A model generated the notes under the pieces. That model saw only the letters and a list, made by a program, of their open reading frames with translations. It was not told the DNA's origin and searched no databases. A program made the position numbers and the translations under genes. A DNA stretch of 64,000 nt from the NCBI GenBank assembly GCA_022376515.1, contig WTXI01000107.1, positions 52,663 through 116,662 on the forward strand, read 5' to 3'. This DNA is from Lactifluus volemus (Eukaryota > Basidiomycota > Agaricomycetes > Russulales > Russulaceae). Positions 12,471 to 22,130 of the stretch are shown here, piece by piece. Positions within the stretch are counted from its first letter, which is position 1. Each line of letters opens with the position of its first letter.

Positions 12471-12759
12471 TTTTCATCGGGCGCTGGCCACAAATGGTGA
12501 ATCTTACCAGATGTGGGGTTATTGCGCCATTCCTTGTCGCACCTAGAAAGATCTTGTCAATGCTCATCTCATCAAAATTTCGGACTAAAACCACTATGGG
12601 TAAATGAAAGAGTACACTGGATATCATGCAAACCTAGGAAGTACGTACCTTGATCACAGTGCTCCTGCTCCCATATCCCGCCGCCTCATACTTGATGGCA
12701 TTCAGTTGGCCAACTACACTCTGGGCATCAATAACTCTCCGTGTCTCGACCCCCCTTTG

Positions 12760-13250
12760 CGCGCGTTGATGCAGAATACACTAACAACGTAATACTACTA
12801 TTTCCTCTCACAAAAGTGAATCATGCCGTCTCGACGCGAAAGCCGCACATCAGTAAGGACGGTCGGTGCTCAGGTCCGCGCGTGGCCAACGCGCGCCACC
12901 CGAGTTCCGAATTGGCATCCAGAGGCCCAGAGGGGGATAGACAGGATCGCCACTGGCCCTCCTTAAGCCCCAGCCCAACTTCAAGGAGCCCCAACGCCGT
13001 TCGTTGGTTGAAAAAGCTATTGACCCGATTCTTCATCTTCCTGTAAAATCCCGCTGTGAACTAACTTAAGAATCCTCAGTTTAATAATATGTGAATACAA
13101 GACTTATCACATCATGTAATTGGTCAAGCTATCTACGATCACAAAGCGAACTGTGAACCTTTTTGGATGCTACATCGAACATCTGTGCGATTAACCCAGA
13201 GTCAACGTGCCATGGTGTCAGAAAGGATAAGCTCTTCTGCCCTTCTATCT
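12760..13250. other. Intergenic, no supported gene
   Basis: A short plus-strand ORF beginning near 12823 has no recognised motif. The segment next to 13250 is the downstream flank of the P450 gene. Confidence 0.35.
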
Positions 13251-15331
13251 CTAGGGATGACAGAACACTGAAACGAGTTTGGACGACTGCAGAAGCGATG
13301 AGATCTCTGTCCTCCGCTTAACTGGCAGGGTGTAGTCATACCTTATGAGCGAACCAATGTAGCTATAAGTAAAGGGCTCGTCTTCTGCCCCTTGACACTT
13401 TTGGATGCTGAAAACGGAGAGCAAAGACGCGATAGCGATAAACAATGTCCCATCGACGAAATGCCTCCCGGGACATATACGCCTTCCATATCCAAATGCC
13501 GACATCAACCTTGAATCCTCCCGTACACTTCCGTCTGGATTAAGGAATCGCTCCGGGTTAAAGACCTCTGGTTCTGGATACACAGAAGAGTCGTGAAGAA
13601 TTGCCCTGCACATATTTTGGTGACGGCTTCGGAGCATGATGAAAACTACTCACCACGTATTTCCGAGCACCAATGTGCCTGCCAGTGATCCATCAACATA
13701 TATGAGAATTAACTCGCGGGCCAAAACTTCGCACCTTTCGGTATGAAGTAACCCTTATAGACAATATCTTCCATCGTTGCGTGAGGAGCAGCTACCGGTG
13801 GCAAGGACTTGAGATATTCTAGAAGACTAGGTATTGGATGGACGCACCCAAAGGCGCAACTGGCCTCCACCTCAGAACTTCCTTGCACAATGCATCGATG
13901 AATGGTAGCCTCGGGCGATCCTCAAACGTCGGAAGTCGCTCTCGGCCCGTGACGGTGTCAAGTTCTTCCTGTGCCCTCTTTTGTATGTCAGGGTAGAGCA
14001 AAGCAGCTAAGAAAAGTGACATGAGGGCAGCGACCGTCTAGAAAACGAGGGTATGGGGCGATCAAGTTCGTGTTTTCTTAGATATCACATAAACGTACAG
14101 TATCGGCCCCAGCTAAAGACGACGACGTCAGCCACACTTCCACGCACCAAGAAAAAACTGACCTGCATACATCGACCCCATGCCTGCAGCAATTGTATCT
14201 TCAGTCCTGTGGCGTTCTGGTCCGCTTAGTTTTTCAGCCTCCTGTAGATTATCGAGAGCGAGTGAAGGTTGCGCTGAGCCATTCAACTATGAGTAAAAAA
14301 AGTGAGCTCTTCAGACACGTGCAGACACAAGAAACAGTCGCTTGCCATGCTTTCTCTGACGAACCGAAGCGGCTCATGCATGGTATTCTGTCCTATATTA
14401 TAGCCTAAACGAGCAAGAGGCTTGTAACTGAACCAAGGCACCCATTCGGGGATGTGACGTACTGTGAATGCGGTGATGAGTAAAGCCCGGCATCGAAATG
14501 TAGGATGACACAAACGAAACGGAAGGGTATTGACAAGCAAAGCACTTGGTAGAATCATTTTAGCCCCGAAGTCAGAAAGCTGCCTGGGAGTCTCGACCAT
14601 CTTGTCATCACGTCCTTGAGGTTCGTAACCATATGTCATAGCTAATAACAGCTCCCCTTGCATACTGAAAACCGGTCAGGGGCGGTTGGAAGTGGGGTGA
14701 ATCTGTACTCACAGCTCAAGATGCCCTTCCCAATCGCGAGGATTTTCCAATAGCCGAGTGAGAAGAACGCGTGCCTTGGATTGTTGCATGGGGCGATAAG
14801 GCGCTACAGCTCCTGGGCGAAGGGAACGATCCAGGAGATTTCGGGCTACGCGATACGGCTCTGCGTATCTAGCGATCGGCACAACCCACTGCCATTCTGT
14901 CCTGAGAGAGGTCACTACGAGTCGGCCAGCAAGTGGTTTAGATAGAGTGCATACATCTCAAAGATTGGGACGACTGGACGATCTGAACAGATATCCCCAC
15001 GCTTCTCAAGGAGGTCCTTGGTAGTTTCAACAGTATTCAATACGACGACGAGCAACCCAAAAACACGGAATGACAAGATATTTCCTGCAGCTCAAATCGT
15101 AAAATGAACTGCCGCTGACAAAAGAATCGTACCATATTGTTCCGAAAAGGATGTAAATGCGAGCCAGGCAAACTCCTTTGGAAGATCGAGAAGATTACCT
15201 ATGATAGGTAGTGACCGCGGACCGGGAGGGTAGGGTAATCCTCTCCGCCTTCGATGGTCTCGGATAGCCCAAAAGACAGAAAGGAATGATACGACAGCGA
15301 AAAAATCGAGGATTGACATTGGCGAGACCAT
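13251..15331 (-). CDS. Cytochrome P450 monooxygenase, intact, eleven exons
   Basis: Model: complement(join(13251..13605,13654..13678,13735..13791,13848..14037,14099..14112,14163..14286,14346..14461,14516..14664,14713..14901,14955..15084,15133..15331)), 515 codons. An N-terminal hydrophobic anchor ([17 protein letters not shown]) is followed by the Pro-rich hinge [17 protein letters not shown]. The AGADT oxygen-binding motif lies in the I-helix, and the 14-base exon carries its last four residues, GADT. ExxR is [12 protein letters not shown] is [11 protein letters not shown], and the haem loop is [12 protein letters not shown] with the Cys ligand. It is a membrane-bound haem oxygenase of the group often annotated in mushrooms as O-methylsterigmatocystin oxidoreductase-like. 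The substrate cannot be told from sequence. One intron (14345-14287) begins with GC (GCAAGC) and ends with AG. No biosynthetic cluster partners are visible. Confidence 0.9.
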
Positions 15332-16293
15332 GGTTATACTGTACGCTCAATGAGGATACTATCACCCAGGGGAGAAGAAGCCTGAGTCTTAGTTCATCGT
15401 GACTGTATCGCTAGATTTTATATCAATTTCGGCATTCATAGTAGAAACAAACTTTACAGTGGCGCACCCAGGGCTGGGAAATTGTCTTTGCAAACATGTT
15501 TTCCGGTTTAGTGAGAAATCCAACCTACTTTGCTCCGTCTCATGGTAACGCTCACGCGTGCCTGGTCCGGGTAAAATTTAAGAAGCCGGCTCATCAGGAC
15601 ATATCTCCCTAGCGCGCAGTTCAATTTGCAAGGGGCTAAGGGCTCGAATCTCTTGGTAGATTGGCCGCCAACCATGGCCGTAGATTTTTTGAATCGATCG
15701 CGGGGTGAATATAGAGCGTGAAATGGTATCTTATCTCAGGTGCGGGGGCATGCATAGAGGGCTGCTTCCTGATGCAGCTGCTGCGCCCAAACCTGCTCCC
15801 GCTCGGTCAGTAATTGAGGGGCGGCTAGCGATAAAGCGCCCAAACCTAATCTAGTTGGGACTATGCTGTCTAAATAGTACTAGTACTGTATGGGCCAGGT
15901 ACAGTAGCTCGCAACTTGGTCATGAAGAGAAAATCAGGGTGAAATAACGGGATTATTCTGTCTAAATAGTACTAGTACTGTATGAGCCATGTACTACAGC
16001 TCGAGATGAAAGAACAAATCAGGATGAAGAAACCTTATTGAATGATCCCGATTGGCTCCAGTTGCAACAAACTGCCGCCAAATTCGTTTGCGCTTTGGAC
16101 TGGGAATGAGGTAAACAATCAAACTGTAGTTTTATATCTCCGCCTCCAAGCCTGACTAGCCAATGGTAGCAGAGGTATAGACCATCCACTGGAAGGGCAC
16201 AACGTCTGAGCGCGAGGGCGCAGAGGAAAGAATGTCCTTCTCCCCAGGCTCGATAAATTGCTTCATGAAGCCTGAAGGCCTGAAATTGGACAA
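15332..16293. other. Intergenic region between P450 and the KDZ transposon, with a direct repeat
   Basis: No gene is supported. A direct repeat of about 92-bp spacing starts at 15866 and 15958. Each copy begins with CTGTCTAAATAGTACTAGTA and contains the perfect 12-bp palindrome AGTACTAGTACT. The right copy runs on toward 16025. The stretch also contains the upstream region of the P450 gene. Confidence 0.5.
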
Positions 16294-16301
16294 GGGAGAA
16301 A
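16294..16301. repeat. Left copy of 8-bp direct repeat GGGAGAAA flanking the KDZ element
   Basis: GGGAGAAA occurs here and again at 34905-34912, directly outside the two inverted ends. Eight bp is the target-site duplication length reported for Zisupton elements. The outermost 3-4 bases of the two element ends do not match, so a TA duplication (TA at the TAGTC/GACTA ends) remains an alternative reading. Confidence 0.6.
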
Positions 16302-16985
16302 CAGGTAGTCAAACTACAATGTATCGACTCAATCGGCCCAGCGAAGCCATACAATGTATCGACTCAGTCGGGCCAGCGGGCCCGCTAGCCACTCAGCGGA
16401 CATACCATATTAGGCTCTAGCGGTCATACCATATTAGGCTCCAGCTGACAAACCATTAGAGCGGCAGCAACCTTTTTGCAGCAACCTTTGGCGGCAACCC
16501 TTCAGCAGCAATGTCTCGGCAGTGATCTTTGGAAGCGACGTTTTGGCAGCAGCGTCTCAGCAGTGAGTGACATCCTTGGCAGTGATGTTTCGGCAGTGAT
16601 GTTTCGGCAGCGACATCTCGGCAGTGATGTTTCGGCAGTGATGTTTCGGCAGTGATGTTTCGGCAGTGATGTTTCGGCAGTGATGTTTCGGCAGTGATGT
16701 TTCGGCAGTGATGTTTCGGCAGCGACATCTCGGCAGTGATGTTTCGGCAGTAGCGTTTCGGCCGTGACCTTTTGGTAGCAGCATCTCGGCAGTGTAGCGA
16801 TGTTTCGGCAGCGATGTTTCGGCAGCAGCGTCTCGGCAGTGCAGTGATGTTTCGGCAGCGATGTTTCGGCAACAGCGTCTCGGCAGTGAGTGACATCCTC
16901 GGCAGTGATGTTTCGGCAGTGATGTTTCGGCAGTGATGTTTCGGCAGCAACATCTCGGCAGTGACGTTTTGGCAGTGGCAAGGAG
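16302..16985. repeat. Left terminal inverted repeat with minisatellite
   Basis: A unique outer part (16302-16455) is followed by an array of about 14-bp units of the form CGGCAGTGATGTTT, mixed with CGGCAGCGACATCT and CGGCAGCAGCGTCT variants. The long minus-strand ORFs here (LPKHHCRNITAETS repeats) exist only because 14-bp units repeat in register every 42 bp. They are not genes. Confidence 0.85.
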
Positions 16986-17159
16986 GCACTTCAGAAGTGC
17001 CAAGGTAGCAGGATTGGGTGCTGTTGCCATTGCCGCCCGTGTATGGCACACCAGAAACAGCAACTTGAATGCAGCAGCCACAACATGGCACATCAAATTG
17101 GCTCTTAAGGGACATTGACTATGTCTACAGACTCTACAACCTATATCCATTGTCACAAT
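16986..17159. other. Unique spacer between left TIR and first cargo gene
   Basis: A short single-copy stretch that ends at the stop codon of the minus-strand coiled-coil gene. It has no counterpart inside the right TIR. Confidence 0.4.
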
Positions 17160-18160
17160 TTAGGAATCATCTGTACAAGCACCTGTAGCTTGTTTACCTG
17201 CTACTAGTTCATCGAAATTGCGTATCTGGTCCGAAATGGTCTCCCCTATCTTGTGAGCATCATCAGATAACTTCCTAACCTCTCTTTCTATTTCTTTTTG
17301 CATTGCCAGCTTCTTTGCCTCAGAGTGGTATAACCGATGGGCAGCATCTTTGTAGCTGATGCCATGCATCTCTTGCAGAGCTTTGACTTCAGCATGTAAC
17401 AATATAAGCTCACGTTCTGTGTGCCCCTAATTGCAGAATATGAATTGGTTAATTATTGACAATAAAACGTAAGCACAGAGACATACTGGTATCACTGGGG
17501 CGAACACCCCATTTGGTGAGATCCAGCCATGTGGGAGATCTTCAAAGGATAAAGGCTGTAAAGGGAGTTAACAACAGCAAAGATATAATGAACAAAAAGG
17601 TGACATAATTAGAAATGAGCAATGGCAGGGAGTAGTCTCAAAAACAATAGATGAACAGATAAAGGCAATGCACACCAGCAACACACCGGCAAGAACCGGC
17701 AACACATCCGGCAACACATCCGGCAACGCATCTGGCAATACATCCGGCAACGCATCCGGCAACACATCCGGCAACACATCCGGCAATACATCCGGCAACG
17801 CATCCGGCAACACATCCCAGCAACACATCCCGGCAACACGCCGGCGGCAACATGCACCGGAAACTCATAACCGGCATGCCATACATGCGGCAACATAATG
17901 GAGAGATTTGGTTCCAATTGGAAGGATAGGAATGAGCAGGTCCAAGGACAGCAATAACCACTTACTCCACCTGATGCCTGGGCAACATGCATTTCCTTCG
18001 CATTGTTGAGTGATTTTAGCTTGAGCTCGTATTCCTCGAACAAGAATTGTGGCATCAGACATCGTCTTCCATCTTCTGTTGTTGCGTACACATAGCCAGG
18101 ATCTATATAGATGTCCTCAGTTGAGTCGCTTGGACCTTCAGCACTAGTAGCATGATCCAT
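17160..18160 (-). CDS. KDZ-element cargo protein A, small coiled-coil protein
   Basis: Model: complement(join(17160..17426,17487..17555,17966..18160)), 176 codons, in frame at both junctions. The N-terminal part is acidic (AEGPSDSTEDIYIDPGYVYA). The middle reads FEDLPHGWISPNGVFAPVIP. The C-terminal third is a charged helix (EVKALQEMHGISYKDAA, then AKKLAMQKEIEREVRKL) likely to form a coiled coil. An in-frame ATG 45 bases upstream (18203-18205) is an alternative start. The family is not recognised. It is divergently oriented to the Zn2Cys6 gene with about 510 bp between the starts, so the two may share a promoter. Its first intron (17556-17965) contains a minisatellite. Confidence 0.65.
17694..17865. 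repeat. 12-bp minisatellite inside an intron of cargo gene A
   Basis: Tandem units of the form ACATCCGGCAAC with ACGCATCCGGCA variants, about a dozen copies. The array lies wholly between the donor at 17965 and the acceptor at 17556. It shares the CGGCA core with the TIR arrays. Confidence 0.85.
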
Positions 18161-18673
18161 GGTGGAAGTAAAGTGATGATTGTGAACACAGGTCACTTCT
18201 TTCATCGTGATATATCAGAGTTCACGAGGCTATATCAAATACGCGATGGACCTAGATAGTAGATCTAGCGCGATAATAAGACGTGTCAATCCCAATATGG
18301 TATTATGATGATATAAGCATTTACTCACTTCAGTTCGACTGACGTGTAAAGTACCAAAAAGGTGCTGTTAAATATGTAGAAGGAGCGCGCATTGGCCTAA
18401 CGACCCATACAACAAATACACGATAAATGTAATCATCTAGTTGTAATTTATTGGAGAATAATGAATGTGCAACAATGGTAAGGAATGTATTAATCAACTC
18501 TGCATTGTGCGCTTGGACCGGCTAGATCCGGTCCGTGATCCGGTCCGCGCTTCCCGGGTACGTTCCCGCACTACCGGTCCGTCACATTGCTATTGCTATC
18601 AAGATCTCATCAACCTTGAACGCTACTCTCATCACCCCGAACCCATCACCAGAGATCACTACCAAAGTCTATC
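18161..18673. promoter_or_regulatory. Divergent promoter region between cargo genes A and B
   Basis: About 510 bp separates two oppositely oriented start codons. It contains CCGGTCCG and GATCCGGTCCG words near 18520-18560, again CGG-bearing, but no certain core promoter element was recognised. Confidence 0.4.
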
Positions 18674-21269
18674 ATGGCTACATCCTCCGTTGCCCAGATA
18701 AAAGCTAGCCTGCACGAGTATGACCAGATTATCCGGGAGGCAGTTAGTGATGGCACCATCCTAGATGTGATGTCAATGAGGAAGACAGAAGTAGTATGTG
18801 TTCATTTGCTATTTTCAAAGTTCCATTTTAACCCTTAGTATCATGATCTTAGAAACGTCTGTTCGAGAAAGCTAGTAGTGATGATCCACAGATCGCACAA
18901 GCGTTCGCAAGCTACCCACATCTTTGCACGTTTGTCTATGAATGGACAAAGCATCGGAACGAGCCCAACTTTGTAGAGGATCAACGCAGGGCATTCTTAA
19001 AGTTGGATCAGAACCCCGATAAGAACACCCAAATTGGTAATGTCAATTTCTCATCACTCATATCGAATAAACTCACTGACTGGCATAAGGACAACCAGCA
19101 TCAACAAGGGCTCCAGAAACCGGTCAAACCACTGAAGCGGTTCAAGGTGCACCTGCTTTACCAGCAGTGCCGATACCACATCCGAGCGATTTGGCAGTGC
19201 CGGCACCACATCCAAGTCGTTCGGCAGTGCTGACACCACGTCCGAGTCGCTCGGCACTGCCGACACCACGTCCGAGTCGCTCGGCACTGCCGACACCACA
19301 TCCGAGTCGCTTGGCACTGCCGACACCACATCCGAGTCGCTCGGCACTGCCGACACCACATCCGAGTCGCTCGGCACTGCCGACACCACGTCTGAGTCGC
19401 TCGGCAGTGCCAACACCAGATCTTTTGGGAGTGCCGGAACCACCAAGTCATTCGGGAGTGCCGACACCACATCCGAGTCGCTCGGCAGTGCCGACACCAC
19501 ATCCGAGTCGCTCGGCAGTGCCGACACCACATCCGAGTCGCTCGGCAGTGCCGACACCACCACTGAGTCATTCGGCACTGCCGACACCAGATCTTTTGGG
19601 CATGCCGGAACCACCGAGTCATTCGGCAGTGCCGACACCACGTCCAAGTCGCTCGGCAGTGCCGACACCACATCGGAGTTATTTGACAGTGCCGACACCA
19701 CATCGGAGTCGTTCGGAACTGCCGAGAGCATCGTACCGCGATGATGGCTCTGCGTATGGTGACGCCCATGAACCAGCAGTCTCAAACCTAAGGACTGCAA
19801 GGAATGATCAATGGGAAGGAGAAGACATGTGGCCAAGGGATGATAACCCAGAGTACATGTACACCACAGACGAGGACAGGAGAACGAGGGGATACTCCCG
19901 GCCCCCCAGAAATTACTCGTCACGTCGCAGACCACAGCGAGCAGGAGACTGCTTTGATCCACCTTGTGAAAACTGTGACAGCGCAAGGGCGATGTGCGAG
20001 AAGCAGGTCAATCGGACTTCTTGCGTTAGGTGCACAGAAAAGAAGATCAAATGCAGTGTTGCCGTCCCAAGGCCTAGAAGGGCTTCACATCCACAGAACA
20101 GGATGCCCCACTCCACAACTCCTCGCCAACACAGAACAATGGCACATGACTTCGGAGAACCGTCAAAGGGGAAAGGGAAGCATGTCTCCTGGAGTGGAGC
20201 CAATGATGAATACGAAGACGATGTGGAGAGTGAGACAGGGTCTCTTCCACCGCCATCAGCACGCGGTTCGGCACAGGCATCGGGATCGGGAGTGGTATGG
20301 GAAGAAAGGAGACGTAAGGCCCCATCAGCTTCACAACAAATTGAAGAGCGGGAAGAGCAATGGGAAGACCCCGGTGAGTTGCAAATACTGGATCCTTCTG
20401 TCTCAAAATACTTAGTGAGATTTCAAGTAATCACCAATCTTTCCCTCAGACTGGATGATATCAGTCAACGACTTGATGAGGAAACCGTGGTCAGAATGGA
20501 AAAACTCGAGGCCGAGCAGCGACGACTGTCCCTCATGATGGAGGAGACTATTAACACCCTGACTGAAAGACTGGAGAAGGTCATTGAACGTGCGGGCTCA
20601 TATTTGACTGCTGACCAAAACAGTGCGGCACAACGTTTAGAATGTTTAGAAACAGCCGTAAATCATCTGAGCGACAAGATGAATGGTTTTGGTGTGGCTC
20701 TAGGCTTGCAGATTGACACCATCAAAGACATCTCTGGGAAAGTCTCCAGGAGGCCACAAGCTGCATCTTCACATCCACCTGCGACTTCCCATGCCACTGC
20801 TCCAGTACCATTGTCTCCACTCACACGGCCGCTATCACCTTTAACCCCTTCCACAGTACTGGAGACATTGTCACCATCGCCAGCACCTCAAGGGGAGGGT
20901 GATCAACAGGCAGAGGCAACATCGGCAAGTGCACCACTGACAATGACTGGACCAGCAAGGCCATCACATCCACCAGCATCAGAGCACCAAGTAGAAGCTG
21001 CCTCTCCAACTATGAACCCTCGTTGGGTTGTGACGCCCCCTACGCCACAGAGACCACAGGAAGTTGGCAAGGCCCCCACTACATTGTTGGCACCTGTGGC
21101 ACCATCTCCTGGTAGGATGATAACACGAGGACAGTCACGAGGTCATGGAGTGTCTTCATCTGATGGTGCTGGGACATCTGCAAGTACAGGTAGCCAGGAG
21201 ACAGGGAAGGGTCAAAAGCAGAAGGCCCAGAGCCGTGCTGAAACTGCAGGTCCAAAAAAGCGTAAATGA
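18674..21269 (+). CDS. KDZ-element cargo protein B with Zn2Cys6-type cluster
   Basis: Model: join(18674..18793,18853..19036,19090..21269), 827 codons, both introns in frame. The N-terminus (ASLHEYDQIIREAVSDG) is helical and of unknown family. Residues about 128-315 are a run of the decapeptide HPSRSAVPTP and variants, encoded by a 30-bp minisatellite. Near residues 394-423 is a cysteine cluster C-x2-C-x6-C-x8-C-x2-C-x6-C (CENCDSARAMC, then CVRCTEKKIKC), the spacing of fungal Zn2Cys6 DNA-binding domains. A coiled coil (LDEETVVRMEKLEAEQRR and on) follows, then a long Pro/Ser/Thr-rich tail ending in the basic GPKKRK, a likely nuclear signal. It is probably a nuclear DNA-binding factor of the transposon. 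A role in binding the element's CGG repeats is inference. A GTGAGT inside the ORF near 20373 could be an alternative donor but gives a frameshift. Confidence 0.75.
19167..19725. repeat. 30-bp minisatellite in the coding exon of cargo gene B
   Basis: About 18 units of the form TCGGCAGTGCCGACACCACA plus TCCGAGTCGC, with some shorter variants carrying AGATCTTTTGGG. The unit length is a multiple of three, so the frame stays open on several strands, which also explains the long antisense ORFs here. Confidence 0.88.
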
Positions 21270-22130
21270 TAGGTGTTCCTTCCACCTGTTTCTCCATTAC
21301 GGGCTCGGACATGTGAAATAGTTTGTGTGATAGACTGATAGTAGCAAAATTGTGTGCCCATGGGTGATTTCTGCAAAGCGAGGTTGTCATCTCAGCATCT
21401 GTGTGCGCTACAAGACACAAAGCTGAGTGTTTATTCACCTGCGAAGCGAGATTATCCTCTAGAATGCATGAATACAAATGGATCAATGTTACTAAGTAAT
21501 AAAGCTCACCTCAGTCTCTGCGAGTCTGCGTGCGCTATAAGCCACAGAAATGAGGCCACAAAGGCCATGGTGTTGGCAGTGCCGAACAACTTGGATGTGG
21601 TGTTGGCAGTTCCGAAAGATGTACTGCCGAACGACTCGGTGGTTCCGGCACTCCCGAAAGATCTGGTGCCGAAAGACTTTGTCGGCAGCGACGAACGACT
21701 CGGATGTGGTGTCGGCACTGCTGAGCGACTCGGACGTGGTGTTGGTACTGCCGAACGATGTGAAGATGGCACTGCCGAACGACTCGGGTGCTGTGTCGGC
21801 AGTGCCGAGCGACTCGGACGTGGTGTTGGCACTGCCGAACAACTTGGATGTGGTGCCGGCACTGCCGAACGACCCGGATGTGGTGCCGGCAGTGCCGAAA
21901 GATACCTAACTATTCTCTTCATCTATATGGGGCCCGATCCCTAGTTCTGTGCTACAAGGCATGTTTCCCCAATATATATATATATATAAATGAAACAGCT
22001 TGTGTGTGGATTTGCACGCATACTTGCATGTGCACAACTCTGTCAATATACATCGTTATTGCAACATATAGTGGAATATCAACACATGTTTAAAACTATC
22101 CTAAGAGCCTCTGACTGTGTTTGGATGGTA
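21270..22130. other. Convergent intergenic region with inverted copy of the 30-bp minisatellite
   Basis: Bases 21575-21905 hold a degenerate array that is the reverse complement of the minisatellite in cargo gene B (TGCCGAACGACTCGGATGTG-type units). It lies between two convergent genes. No protein model uses it. A short TATATATA run follows at about 21974-21988. Confidence 0.75.

Noticed and set aside
16456..17156. Long overlapping minus-strand ORFs with LPKHHCRNITAETS repeats
   Set aside because: They are read from the 14-bp satellite of the left TIR, are open in several frames at once and have no conserved non-repeat part.
19054..19986. 310-codon minus-strand ORF with SDVVSALP repeats
   Set aside because: Antisense shadow of the 30-bp satellite in cargo gene B, whose sense frame has a Zn2Cys6 domain and a coherent splice model.
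20372..20451. Intron in cargo gene B (GTGAGT to CCCTCAG)
   Set aside because: The splice sites look good, but removal changes the frame and destroys the coiled coil and nuclear signal downstream, so the continuous frame is kept.
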